Made by a program: the position numbers and the translations under genes | Assembly (NCBI GenBank): GCA_031254995.1 | Contig: JAIRTJ010000179.1 | Span: 1-5,322 of the forward strand | Direction: 5' to 3' | DNA from: Eubacteriales Family XIII. Incertae Sedis bacterium | GTDB lineage: Bacteria; Bacillota; Clostridia; Peptostreptococcales; Anaerovoracaceae | Length of the DNA: 5,322 nucleotides | The notes under the pieces: generated by a model | Database searches by the model: none | Told to the model about the DNA's origin: nothing | Seen by the model: only the letters and a program-made list of their open reading frames with translations | In this document: in pieces, positions 1-5,322 of the stretch | Layout: each line of letters opens with the position of its first letter | How positions within the stretch are numbered: position 1 is the stretch's first letter

Positions 1-564
1 TCCGTCGCGGCTTCGTTGGGCTCGCTGAAGGGGCCAAAGCACGGCGGCGCGAATATCAAGGTCGTGAAGATGTTCGATGATATGAAGGAAAACCTAAATG
101 ATTGGTCCGATGAGGAACAGGTGGAACGATACCTGCGCGACCTTTTGAACAGGAAAGCTTTTGACAAGGCGGGGCTGATCTACGGAATGGGACACGCCGT
201 GTATTCCCTGTCCGACCCGCGGGCAAACATCTTCAGGAATTTCGTCAAAGAACTGTCGGCGGCGAAAGGTCGCAGCGACGAATACAACCTTTACAGTTCC
301 GTCGCGCGCCTTGCGCCAAAGGTCATAGGCGAGGAGCGCAAGATATACAAAGGCGTCAGCGCGAACGTCGATTTTTACAGCGGATTCGTGTACAGCATGT
401 TGGATCTGCCGCCGGAATTGTATACGCCCATCTTCGCAATCGCCCGAATATCCGGATGGAGCGCCCACCGCATCGAGGAGTTGATCAACGCGGGAAAGAT
501 CATTCGCCCCGCCTACCGCAACGTATCGGAGCGCAGGGCGTATATCCCATTGGACGAACGGTGA
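1..564 (+). CDS. Citrate synthase (citrate/2-methylcitrate synthase family), C-terminal part, truncated at left edge
   Basis: This enzyme condenses acetyl-CoA with oxaloacetate to give citrate and CoA, the entry step of the TCA cycle; in anaerobes it often feeds glutamate synthesis. The frame is open from base 1 and ends in TGA at 562-564, leaving 187 residues. All three catalytic residues of the family are visible in the expected order: His14 in GPKHGGAN, His65 in GMGHAVY and Asp124 in NVDFYSGFVY. The SDPRA segment and the C-terminal SGWSAHRIEE and IIRPAYR segments (substrate and CoA binding region) are also typical. Full-length members have roughly 370-450 residues, so about half the gene lies to the left. 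There is no internal frameshift. The HAVYSLSDPRA version resembles clostridial citrate synthases more than the GHRVYK form of E. coli GltA. A 2-methylcitrate synthase preference cannot be excluded from this fragment. The gene converges on the - strand operon and is not part of it. Confidence 0.96.
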   Translation, partial: SVAASLGSLKGPKHGGANIKVVKMFDDMKENLNDWSDEEQVERYLRDLLNRKAFDKAGLIYGMGHAVYSLSDPRANIFRNFVKELSAAKGRSDEYNLYSSVARLAPKVIGEERKIYKGVSANVDFYSGFVYSMLDLPPELYTPIFAIARISGWSAHRIEELINAGKIIRPAYRNVSERRAYIPLDER

Positions 565-578
565 CAGGGAGCAACAGA

Positions 579-612
579 GTTCGCGCACGAACGGAAGCGC
601 CCCTCGCTTTTT
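579..612 (+). terminator. Two tandem hairpins plus T tract between convergent genes
   Basis: The 46-base gap between the two convergent stop codons contains two perfect short inverted repeats. GTTCG (579-583) pairs with CGAAC (588-592) around a 4-base loop. AAGCG (595-599) pairs with CGCTT (605-609) around a 5-base loop, and this second hairpin runs into five Ts (608-612). The geometry fits a short intrinsic terminator for the + strand citrate synthase gene. The T tract overlaps the stop codon of the opposing gene. In the - direction the hairpins are followed only by a T-poor stretch, so termination of the leftward operon here is less certain. The 5-bp stems are weak, which limits confidence. 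Confidence 0.45.
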
Positions 613-2011
613 ACACCCCGAAGAGCACGCGCAGACGCTCCACCTGCGTCGAGGAGCCTGCCGCCGGAGCGTAATTCAAAAACAGCGCTTCGTTTACGGC
701 GCGTTCGCTCAAAAACGCCTCTATGTCGCCTTTGTAGTAACGAAAATCGACAACGTGAATTTCCTCGTAGTTTTCCGCGAGGAAGGGCAACATCGCGTTT
801 GCGAAGGATTCCTTGAAAACGACCAACTTGCGACCGTTTTTGTTCTCCGTTACGATGTGAACGTATGGCAGATCGCCGCCCGAGTAGGCCAGGTATTTGT
901 TCGTCGCGGGCACCTCCTGCGGATCCTGCGCAAAATGCATGGAGATGGCGCCGCTCATGTCGCTGCCGTGATAGCCCGTCATGGTGTACGCGATCTTCGG
1001 ACGATAAGCGATCAGGTAATCGGGATTCTCCTTGAGTACGCTGTTTCCTCCCATGGATTTATATAGGCTGCCGAGAAAACCTTCGTGACGCACCTCCTCG
1101 TAATCCGACAGGGGCGCGACCGAGAAACCGCGCGTCTTGGCGAATTCGCGATAGGCGTAATACGCGCCCAGGCCGGTCCAGTGATGATCCGTCCGAAAAT
1201 AGATATCCTCGTCGCTGTGCGCAGCCAACACATTATAGACCCAGACCCTATTTACGCTCTCGGGCAGGAGATTATAGATGAAGGAAATGGCCTCGTATTG
1301 GCTCGAGGTCATATCTCGATAACGCTCCGGTATCTTGAATTCCACATTCGTAGGCGCCACCAACACGTTGGTAAGGATCGTATCCTTGTGTTCTTCGGAA
1401 AACTCGCCGACGATCTCCGCGTACAGCGCGTTCGTCCCCTTGTTGAAGCCGTATAGTTCCAAGACCGTGTCGCCCACCATGAGCACGCCGCCTCTGCGCT
1501 CCCCGTCCGTATCCGGCAACGGCTTCGTTTCGCGCGGTGCGGGAATCTCCCCGTCCTTGATCAAACGTCCGAATATCATTCCCGCTTCCGCAATGTTCGC
1601 GATCTCCTCCGGAAGATTCCCGTCCTTGCCTTCGCTCGCGCCCGCATCCATGCGTATCACGACATCGTCGTCGCCCCTGAGTCCGCGGAGACCTCGAAAA
1701 AAAGCCGCCGTTTCGATCATTCGCTCCCGCACCGGAAAGGTGTCCGAATAATAGACGGAAAAATCGGAGGCCCATTGTCCGCTCGCAAGGCTAGATATGG
1801 AAAATTCAGGTTGATTTTCCAGCGGTCGATTCTCGATGTCGGATATCTCGGGGTTTTCCGCGACAAAGCTGACGACGCCCGCCGTAGCTAAAACGACCCA
1901 AAACGCGATCGCCGCGATCCTATATCGCAGGGGCTGTTTCCTAGGCTCTTCCGGCTCCGGCGCGCTCTCGCCTAACGCGACGCGCCGCATTTCATAGCCT
2001 TTCGCATTCAC
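611..2011 (-). CDS. DHHW family protein, AlgX/AlgJ-like SGNH-type acyltransferase partner of MBOAT
   Basis: The product is a 466-residue, membrane-anchored extracytoplasmic protein that most likely completes O-acetylation of a surface or secreted polymer, taking the acyl group from the adjacent MBOAT protein. A charged N-terminus (1-30) is followed by one hydrophobic segment at about 31-50, a signal anchor. Family landmarks are ENRPLENQPEF at 60-70, FPVRERM at 92-98, the signature DHHW at 275-278 in TDHHWTGLGAYYAYREF, and FKESFANAMLPFL at about 399-411 followed by VVDFRYY. Asp275, His277 and Ser402 are the candidate catalytic Asp/His/Ser by analogy with AlgX. I chose the GTG at 2009-2011 because a perfect GGAGG lies 8 bases upstream; an ATG at 1988-1990 (codon 8) has a poorer site. 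The stop is TAA at 611-613. The gene follows the MBOAT gene by 39 bases and is probably the last of the operon. The family is clear, but the substrate polymer is unknown. The tripeptide before the serine is K-E-S, where I would expect a DS. Confidence 0.9.
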   Translation of the reverse strand: MNAKGYEMRRVALGESAPEPEEPRKQPLRYRIAAIAFWVVLATAGVVSFVAENPEISDIENRPLENQPEFSISSLASGQWASDFSVYYSDTFPVRERMIETAAFFRGLRGLRGDDDVVIRMDAGASEGKDGNLPEEIANIAEAGMIFGRLIKDGEIPAPRETKPLPDTDGERRGGVLMVGDTVLELYGFNKGTNALYAEIVGEFSEEHKDTILTNVLVAPTNVEFKIPERYRDMTSSQYEAISFIYNLLPESVNRVWVYNVLAAHSDEDIYFRTDHHWTGLGAYYAYREFAKTRGFSVAPLSDYEEVRHEGFLGSLYKSMGGNSVLKENPDYLIAYRPKIAYTMTGYHGSDMSGAISMHFAQDPQEVPATNKYLAYSGGDLPYVHIVTENKNGRKLVVFKESFANAMLPFLAENYEEIHVVDFRYYKGDIEAFLSERAVNEALFLNYAPAAGSSTQVERLRVLFGV

Positions 2012-2034
2012 AACCGATACCTCCGATGTCGCAT
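2008..2034 (-). promoter_or_regulatory. Possible 8-codon leader ORF overlapping the DHHW start
   Basis: In the 39-base gap after the MBOAT gene, an ATG (2034-2032) opens a tiny frame reading MRHRRYRL. Its TGA stop (2010-2008) overlaps the GTG start of the DHHW gene (2011-2009) in a GTGA arrangement. A strong GAGGAGG (2052-2046) lies 11 bases upstream of the ATG and overlaps the MBOAT stop codon. The layout would allow translational coupling between the two genes. The peptide is too short to judge by coding content and the spacing is long, so this may be chance. Confidence 0.2.
2020..2024 (-). promoter_or_regulatory. Ribosome binding site GGAGG for the DHHW gene
   Basis: Read on the - strand, GGAGG at 2024-2020 lies 8 bases before the GTG at 2011-2009. 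It decides the start of the DHHW protein in favour of this GTG over the in-frame ATG seven codons later. Confidence 0.75.
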
Positions 2035-2050
2035 TCGCGACTCTTCCTCC

Positions 2051-3517
2051 TCAAAACCTGAAATAGATAAACGGATTGTAGCTGTTGCCCGCGAGCATGA
2101 CAGCGCTTATAAGCAACAGTCCCCCTACCGCGACATATTTCAACGCGAACGCCGCGCGCGCCCAATTCGACCCCTTCCGCGAAAAATACTCGTATATCGT
2201 CTTGGGTATGCCGATGATTCGTATACAGGCGAACAGGGCAAACAGAATGAAAAACACATTATTCATGAGCTCGATGCGCAATCCCATGTCGATAAAACCG
2301 TTCGCGCCGACGCCGAACAGCTTCCCCAGGAATACGACCGTTTCTCTTAAATCCGTGAAGTAAAACAACACCCAACCGAGCATGACGACCAACATGAGAT
2401 ACATATGCCGAAAGACGCGCGGAACCGCCGCCGGTATCCGGCATAAGACCTGTTTTTCCAAGACGATGAATATGAAATACCACAGTCCCCACAGCACGAA
2501 ATTCCAACTTGCGCCGTGCCAAAGACCCGTGAGCGCCCAAACGATGAAGAGATTTCGGATTCGATGTCTGCGGCCGCCGCCCAAGGGGATGTACACATAA
2601 TCGCGAAAGAAGGAACTGAGCGAGATATGCCAACGTCGCCAAAATTCCGTAACGGACTGCGAGATGTAGGGATAACGAAAATTCTCGCGATAATGAAAAC
2701 CGAGCATGTGCCCCATGCCGATGGCCATATCGGAATAAGCGGAGAAATCGAAATATATCTGGAGCGTGTACATCAAGAGACCGAACCACGCGCCCGCGAC
2801 AGACAGGGAATCGAAATGCGCGGGATCCATATATGTGATCGACAGCGAACCGCAGGTATTGGCCAATACCGCCTTCTTCGCAAGCCCGACGGCGAACCGC
2901 TCGATGCCGGCGCACATATCCTCGAAATTCGTCGTTCGTTCGCCGATCTCCCGCGCGATATGACTGTAGCGCACGATCGGACCCGCAACCAACTGCGGGA
3001 ACAGCGACACGTAGAGCAACAGCTTTGGAAACGAGGTCTGCGCCTCCGTTTCGCCGCGATAAACATCCGCCAGATATGATAATATTTGAAAAGTATAGAA
3101 TGAAATCCCTATCGGCAAAGCGATCTCGGGCACGGGCAATTTGAGCGAGGTCAGCGCGTTGAACGTCTCGACGAGAAATCCGCTGTACTTGAACACGAGC
3201 AACATGCCGATGTCGAAAGTCGCCGCTGCGACAAGAGCGACCTTTTGCAACGCGCCGCGCTTCTGCGTCCCGTCTCGCGAAGTCAATTCATCGGACTGCC
3301 TGTTTCGGTTGCCTCTGTCGATCAGCAAAGCCGCCGCGTAGTTCACCGCGACGGTCGCCAGCATGAGAAAGACGACGACGGGTTCGCCCCATGCGTAGAA
3401 AATCAATGAGAAGACGATGAGCGCGCCGTTGCGCCAAGAGAGGCCGCCTCGCGCGAAACAGCACAGCAAACATGCCGGCAAGAATACGCACAGAAAAAAC
3501 AAGCTTGAAAAAACCAA
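2051..3517 (-). CDS. MBOAT family membrane O-acyltransferase, AlgI-like
   Basis: This is a 488-residue polytopic membrane protein of the membrane-bound O-acyltransferase family, in the AlgI/DltB/PatA branch that passes acyl groups, usually acetyl, through the membrane to an extracellular polymer or partner protein. The N-terminus MVFSSLFFLCVFLP is the characteristic AlgI-type start. Other landmarks are PIGISFYTFQILSYLADVYRG at about 135-155, PQLVAGPIVRY at 174-184, IYFDFSAYSDMAIGMG at 254-269, EFWRRWHISLSSFFRDY at 291-307 with VYIPLGGG, and WHGASWNF at 333-340, where His334 is the presumed catalytic histidine. Many hydrophobic segments span the whole length, and the size matches the family. 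The start is a TTG at 3517-3515, supported by the N-terminal match and a GAGGG site upstream; no ATG is available nearby. The gene begins 13 bases after the MBL hydrolase stop and is followed 39 bases later by its expected DHHW partner. The acyl donor and polymer are not shown by the sequence. Confidence 0.95.
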   Translation of the reverse strand: MVFSSLFFLCVFLPACLLCCFARGGLSWRNGALIVFSLIFYAWGEPVVVFLMLATVAVNYAAALLIDRGNRNRQSDELTSRDGTQKRGALQKVALVAAATFDIGMLLVFKYSGFLVETFNALTSLKLPVPEIALPIGISFYTFQILSYLADVYRGETEAQTSFPKLLLYVSLFPQLVAGPIVRYSHIAREIGERTTNFEDMCAGIERFAVGLAKKAVLANTCGSLSITYMDPAHFDSLSVAGAWFGLLMYTLQIYFDFSAYSDMAIGMGHMLGFHYRENFRYPYISQSVTEFWRRWHISLSSFFRDYVYIPLGGGRRHRIRNLFIVWALTGLWHGASWNFVLWGLWYFIFIVLEKQVLCRIPAAVPRVFRHMYLMLVVMLGWVLFYFTDLRETVVFLGKLFGVGANGFIDMGLRIELMNNVFFILFALFACIRIIGIPKTIYEYFSRKGSNWARAAFALKYVAVGGLLLISAVMLAGNSYNPFIYFRF

Positions 3518-3527
3518 TTGCCCGATT

Positions 3528-3532
3528 CCCTC
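3528..3532 (-). promoter_or_regulatory. Ribosome binding site GAGGG for the MBOAT gene (TTG start)
   Basis: GAGGG at 3532-3528 on the - strand lies 10 bases before the TTG at 3517-3515 and shares bases with the TGA stop of the upstream hydrolase gene (3533-3531). The overlap supports co-translation of the two genes and the non-ATG start. Confidence 0.6.
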
Positions 3533-4541
3533 AATATGCCATCGAATAGAAATACAAATCGTCAGATTTGAATCTCTTCACCCTGCCCTCCCCGTAGAGA
3601 TATTGCAAATGCGCGATGGCCTCTCCGACGGCAAACCATTTCTGCGTTGCAGGAAAGTTATCCCAGTTTTTACAGGAGATATCCCAGTGCATCTTCGACG
3701 CCGCGTCGTAGGCGGTCGTCGCCCTTTCGCTGAGGATGTCCATCAATTCCTCCAGCCTGGACGCGTGATGCGCGCGCAACTCGGCGATTCGTTCGCGGAG
3801 CGAATCCGGGGATTCGCGATGTCCCGTCAACGTCTTGTCCACATCGAGAGCCTCCGTCTTTCTCAGACTGTCCGAATAGAACTTGAGCGGATTGTTCATG
3901 CCCAACTCGACGGTAATATTAGGTGTGATATCGGCCAACACATGATCGGCGCAAAACAGTATCCTCTTATCCCCGTCGTAGAGGCACATATGCCCCGGCG
4001 TATGCCCCGGCGTCCAGACAGCGCGGAACGCATAGCCGCCGCACTCAAACACACAGCCCTCGTCCGCCGGAATAAACTCCGCTTTCTCACGGTTATTATA
4101 CTCCCAACCGGGGTGGTTTTCCATGTTTTGTTTTCCGCGCGACGGATAGCCGTGACGAGCGTACATCTCGTCCAACTCCTCCCAATAATCCCGTGTGACG
4201 GCGTAATTGATCAATTCCCCGTCCGACTTGCTGCAATAGACGCGGCAACCGTCCAAGGCCATCTTCCTCATCAGTCCGCAATGATCGGAATGGAGATGCG
4301 TGACAAACACATCCGTTTCGCTCGGATCGACATCCAATTCCCTCAACGCGGCGCGCAAAGTATCCTCGCATTCCGGTCTGTTAAACCCCGTATCGATCAA
4401 TAAATTCCTGTCGCCTCGAGATGAACGCCCCTTGACCAGATAGGCGTTCAACGAGCGCAGAGGATTTTTCGGCAAGGGTACGAGGATACGATGTATCCTC
4501 GGCGCGACCTCTCGTATAAGGTCCTGTGTGTTTTCCTTCAT
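3531..4541 (-). CDS. MBL-fold metallo-hydrolase with C-terminal winged-helix-like extension
   Basis: This is a 336-residue soluble metallo-beta-lactamase-fold hydrolase of the broad glyoxalase II/LACTB2-like group. The binuclear metal site is complete: THLHSDHCG at 81-89 supplies His82, His84, Asp86 and His87; TPGHTPGH at 177-184 supplies His180; FCADH at 196-200 supplies the bridging Asp199; and TGHRE at 239-243 supplies His241. The LLIDTGFNRP strand and turn (47-56) are also typical. Residues from about 245 to 322 look helical and resemble the small winged-helix domain attached to many MBL hydrolases, including NFPATQKWFAVGEAIAHLQYL. No signal peptide or membrane segment is visible, so it is cytoplasmic. 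The ATG at 4541-4539 is the first possible start because an in-frame TGA lies 9 bases upstream; no good Shine-Dalgarno precedes it. Members cleave thioesters, lactones, phosphoesters or nucleic acid, and the substrate cannot be told here. It lies 13 bases upstream of the MBOAT gene. Confidence 0.92.
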   Translation of the reverse strand: MKENTQDLIREVAPRIHRILVPLPKNPLRSLNAYLVKGRSSRGDRNLLIDTGFNRPECEDTLRAALRELDVDPSETDVFVTHLHSDHCGLMRKMALDGCRVYCSKSDGELINYAVTRDYWEELDEMYARHGYPSRGKQNMENHPGWEYNNREKAEFIPADEGCVFECGGYAFRAVWTPGHTPGHMCLYDGDKRILFCADHVLADITPNITVELGMNNPLKFYSDSLRKTEALDVDKTLTGHRESPDSLRERIAELRAHHASRLEELMDILSERATTAYDAASKMHWDISCKNWDNFPATQKWFAVGEAIAHLQYLYGEGRVKRFKSDDLYFYSMAY

Positions 4542-4621
4542 CGCGTTATTTCAATGACATCGCACGGCGACGATCATCGCGTCTCATCGCTGACCGCCGC
4601 CGAACGATTATCCTTTTTCGA
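4542..4621 (-). other. 80-base gap between aminotransferase and MBL hydrolase genes
   Basis: Both flanking genes point left. The gap holds no ORF of note, no clear Shine-Dalgarno for the downstream ATG, no hairpin followed by a T tract, and no pair of sigma-A-like -35/-10 boxes that I would defend. It contains a direct repeat of GCGATGA-like sequence and the odd-centred palindrome CGATGATCG (near 4589-4597), which are too short to interpret. Whether transcription reads through from the aminotransferase or starts here is open. Confidence 0.4.
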
Positions 4622-5322
4622 TTATCGGATGCCGTTTCGTTCTTCCGTGACGGTCATCACCTTATCCAATCGCATCACGATTTTGTCGACCTCTTCCTTC
4701 GTGATCACGAAGGCCGGCGAGATGACCAACGCGTCGCCCGATTGCCCTCTGTTGCAACCGCTGCTCGACTCGATGATCATATTCTCCTTCAGCGCCTCTC
4801 TGTTGACCTGCAACGCGAATTTCACCGACGGCGGGAACGGCTCCTTTGTGCTCTTATCCTTCACCAATTCGATGCCGACCATGAGTCCCTTGCCGCGAAT
4901 GTCCCCGAACGTCGGATGGCGCTCCGCGATTTCCCTGATCCTCAGCTTTAAATAATCGCCCATTGCTCGGCAATTCTCCACGAGATCGTGTTCCTTCAAA
5001 TAGCGATAGGCCGCCAGTTGCGTCGCAGCGCCCAACGGATTGCCCGACCACGAATAGCCCGGCGTGAAATCGCCCTTATTCTCATAGAGTCCGTCATAGA
5101 ATTTCTGCGTGACGGATACAGCCGCCAACGGAAAATAACCGCCGCTGACCGCCTTGCCCGTGACGACTACGTCGGGAACGACACCGTAATGCTTATACGC
5201 GAACATCTTGCCCGTTCGCCCGAATCCCGTCATCACCTCATCCATAATCATCGTGACGTCGTAAGCGTCGCATATCCTGCGGATCTCCTTAAAATAATCG
5301 GGATGGGGCTCCGCCGCGCAGA
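4622..5322 (-). CDS. Class III PLP-dependent aminotransferase, N-terminus beyond right edge
   Basis: This fold-type I transaminase moves an amino group from an amine or omega-amino acid to a keto acid, usually pyruvate or 2-oxoglutarate, using pyridoxal phosphate. The frame is open through the right edge; 232 full codons are visible, ending in TAA at 4624-4622. Counting from the first full codon, HPDYFKEIRRICDAYDV (6-22) leads into MDEVMTGFGRTGK, where Asp27 binds the PLP ring nitrogen. Lys56 in VVTGKAVSGGYFPLAAV is the PLP lysine. YSWSGNPLGAA (89-99), GDIRGKGLMVGIEL and ALVISPAFVITKEEVDKI follow as in the family. Typical length is about 430-460 residues, so roughly half is outside the window. 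The pattern is closest to the omega-amino acid, taurine or beta-alanine:pyruvate type, but ornithine/GABA-type or other specificity cannot be excluded. An in-frame ATG at 5251 is internal, not the true start. It lies 80 bases upstream of the MBL hydrolase gene on the same strand. Confidence 0.95.
   Translation of the reverse strand, partial: CAAEPHPDYFKEIRRICDAYDVTMIMDEVMTGFGRTGKMFAYKHYGVVPDVVVTGKAVSGGYFPLAAVSVTQKFYDGLYENKGDFTPGYSWSGNPLGAATQLAAYRYLKEHDLVENCRAMGDYLKLRIREIAERHPTFGDIRGKGLMVGIELVKDKSTKEPFPPSVKFALQVNREALKENMIIESSSGCNRGQSGDALVISPAFVITKEEVDKIVMRLDKVMTVTEERNGIR

Noticed and set aside
94..588. A 164-codon open frame on the - strand opposite citrate synthase
   Set aside because: The + frame carries all catalytic residues of citrate synthase. 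The - product resembles nothing I recognise and has no ribosome binding site I can see.
2259..2915. A 218-codon - strand frame within the MBOAT gene
   Set aside because: It overlaps the MBOAT frame on the same strand and its Arg/His-rich content is what a shifted frame of this composition gives. There is no sign of programmed frameshifting.
3417..4403. A 328-codon open frame on the + strand opposite the MBL hydrolase
   Set aside because: It lies antisense to a gene with a complete metal-binding motif set, its product is rich in Arg/His/Pro with no recognisable domain, and its start falls inside the opposite MBOAT gene. It is a codon-bias shadow.
4542..4621. A possible promoter, with GGATAAT near 4606-4612 or GAAATAA just before the ATG
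   Set aside because: No TTGACA-like box lies at the right distance from either element, so I do not call a promoter.
4491..4955. Two overlapping + strand frames (154 and 141 codons) over the aminotransferase C-terminus
   Set aside because: The opposite strand encodes a clear class III aminotransferase across this region, and neither + frame shows a domain or a credible start.
1..5322. CRISPR arrays, insertion sequences, tRNA genes, phage or defence genes
   Set aside because: I saw no repeat-spacer pattern, terminal inverted repeats with transposase, cloverleaf sequence or defence domain. All substantial coding space is explained by five ordinary genes.

Overview
The window is protein-coding from end to end, and only short gaps lack a gene. 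It looks like a chromosomal segment of an anaerobic, probably clostridial (Firmicutes) bacterium. That guess rests on three things: the style of the citrate synthase (GMGHAVYSLSDPRA), the DHHW-plus-MBOAT pair typical of Gram-positive gut-type Clostridia, and strong GGAGG-type ribosome binding sites with frequent GTG/TTG starts. The composition is moderately GC-rich by eye. The assignment is inference only, because there is no rRNA or other taxonomic marker.

Layout. On the + strand, positions 1-564 hold the C-terminal part of a citrate synthase cut by the left edge. A 46-base convergent gap follows, with two small hairpins, the second running into a T tract. Everything to the right is on the - strand and is read right to left. 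First comes a class III PLP-dependent aminotransferase (5322-4622, N-terminus beyond the right edge). Next are a metallo-beta-lactamase-fold hydrolase with a C-terminal helical/winged-helix extension (4541-3531), an AlgI-like MBOAT membrane O-acyltransferase (3517-2051), and a membrane-anchored DHHW-family SGNH-like protein (2011-611). The gaps are 80, 13 and 39 bases, so the last three genes are very likely one operon and the aminotransferase may belong to it.

How the genes work together. MBOAT and DHHW proteins form a recognised two-part machine. The MBOAT protein moves an acyl (usually acetyl) group across the membrane, and the DHHW/AlgX/AlgJ-type protein outside the membrane places it on a surface or secreted polymer. 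No polymer synthase, glycosyltransferase or flippase is visible here, so the target is unknown. The tight linkage of this pair to a soluble MBL-fold hydrolase, and perhaps to an aminotransferase, is the least expected aspect of the window. The two enzymes could be unrelated metabolic neighbours or could serve the same modification.

I saw no mobile element, CRISPR array, tRNA/rRNA or riboswitch. I found no convincing new system. The most useful leads are the operon composition and the layout of the junction between the MBOAT and DHHW genes.
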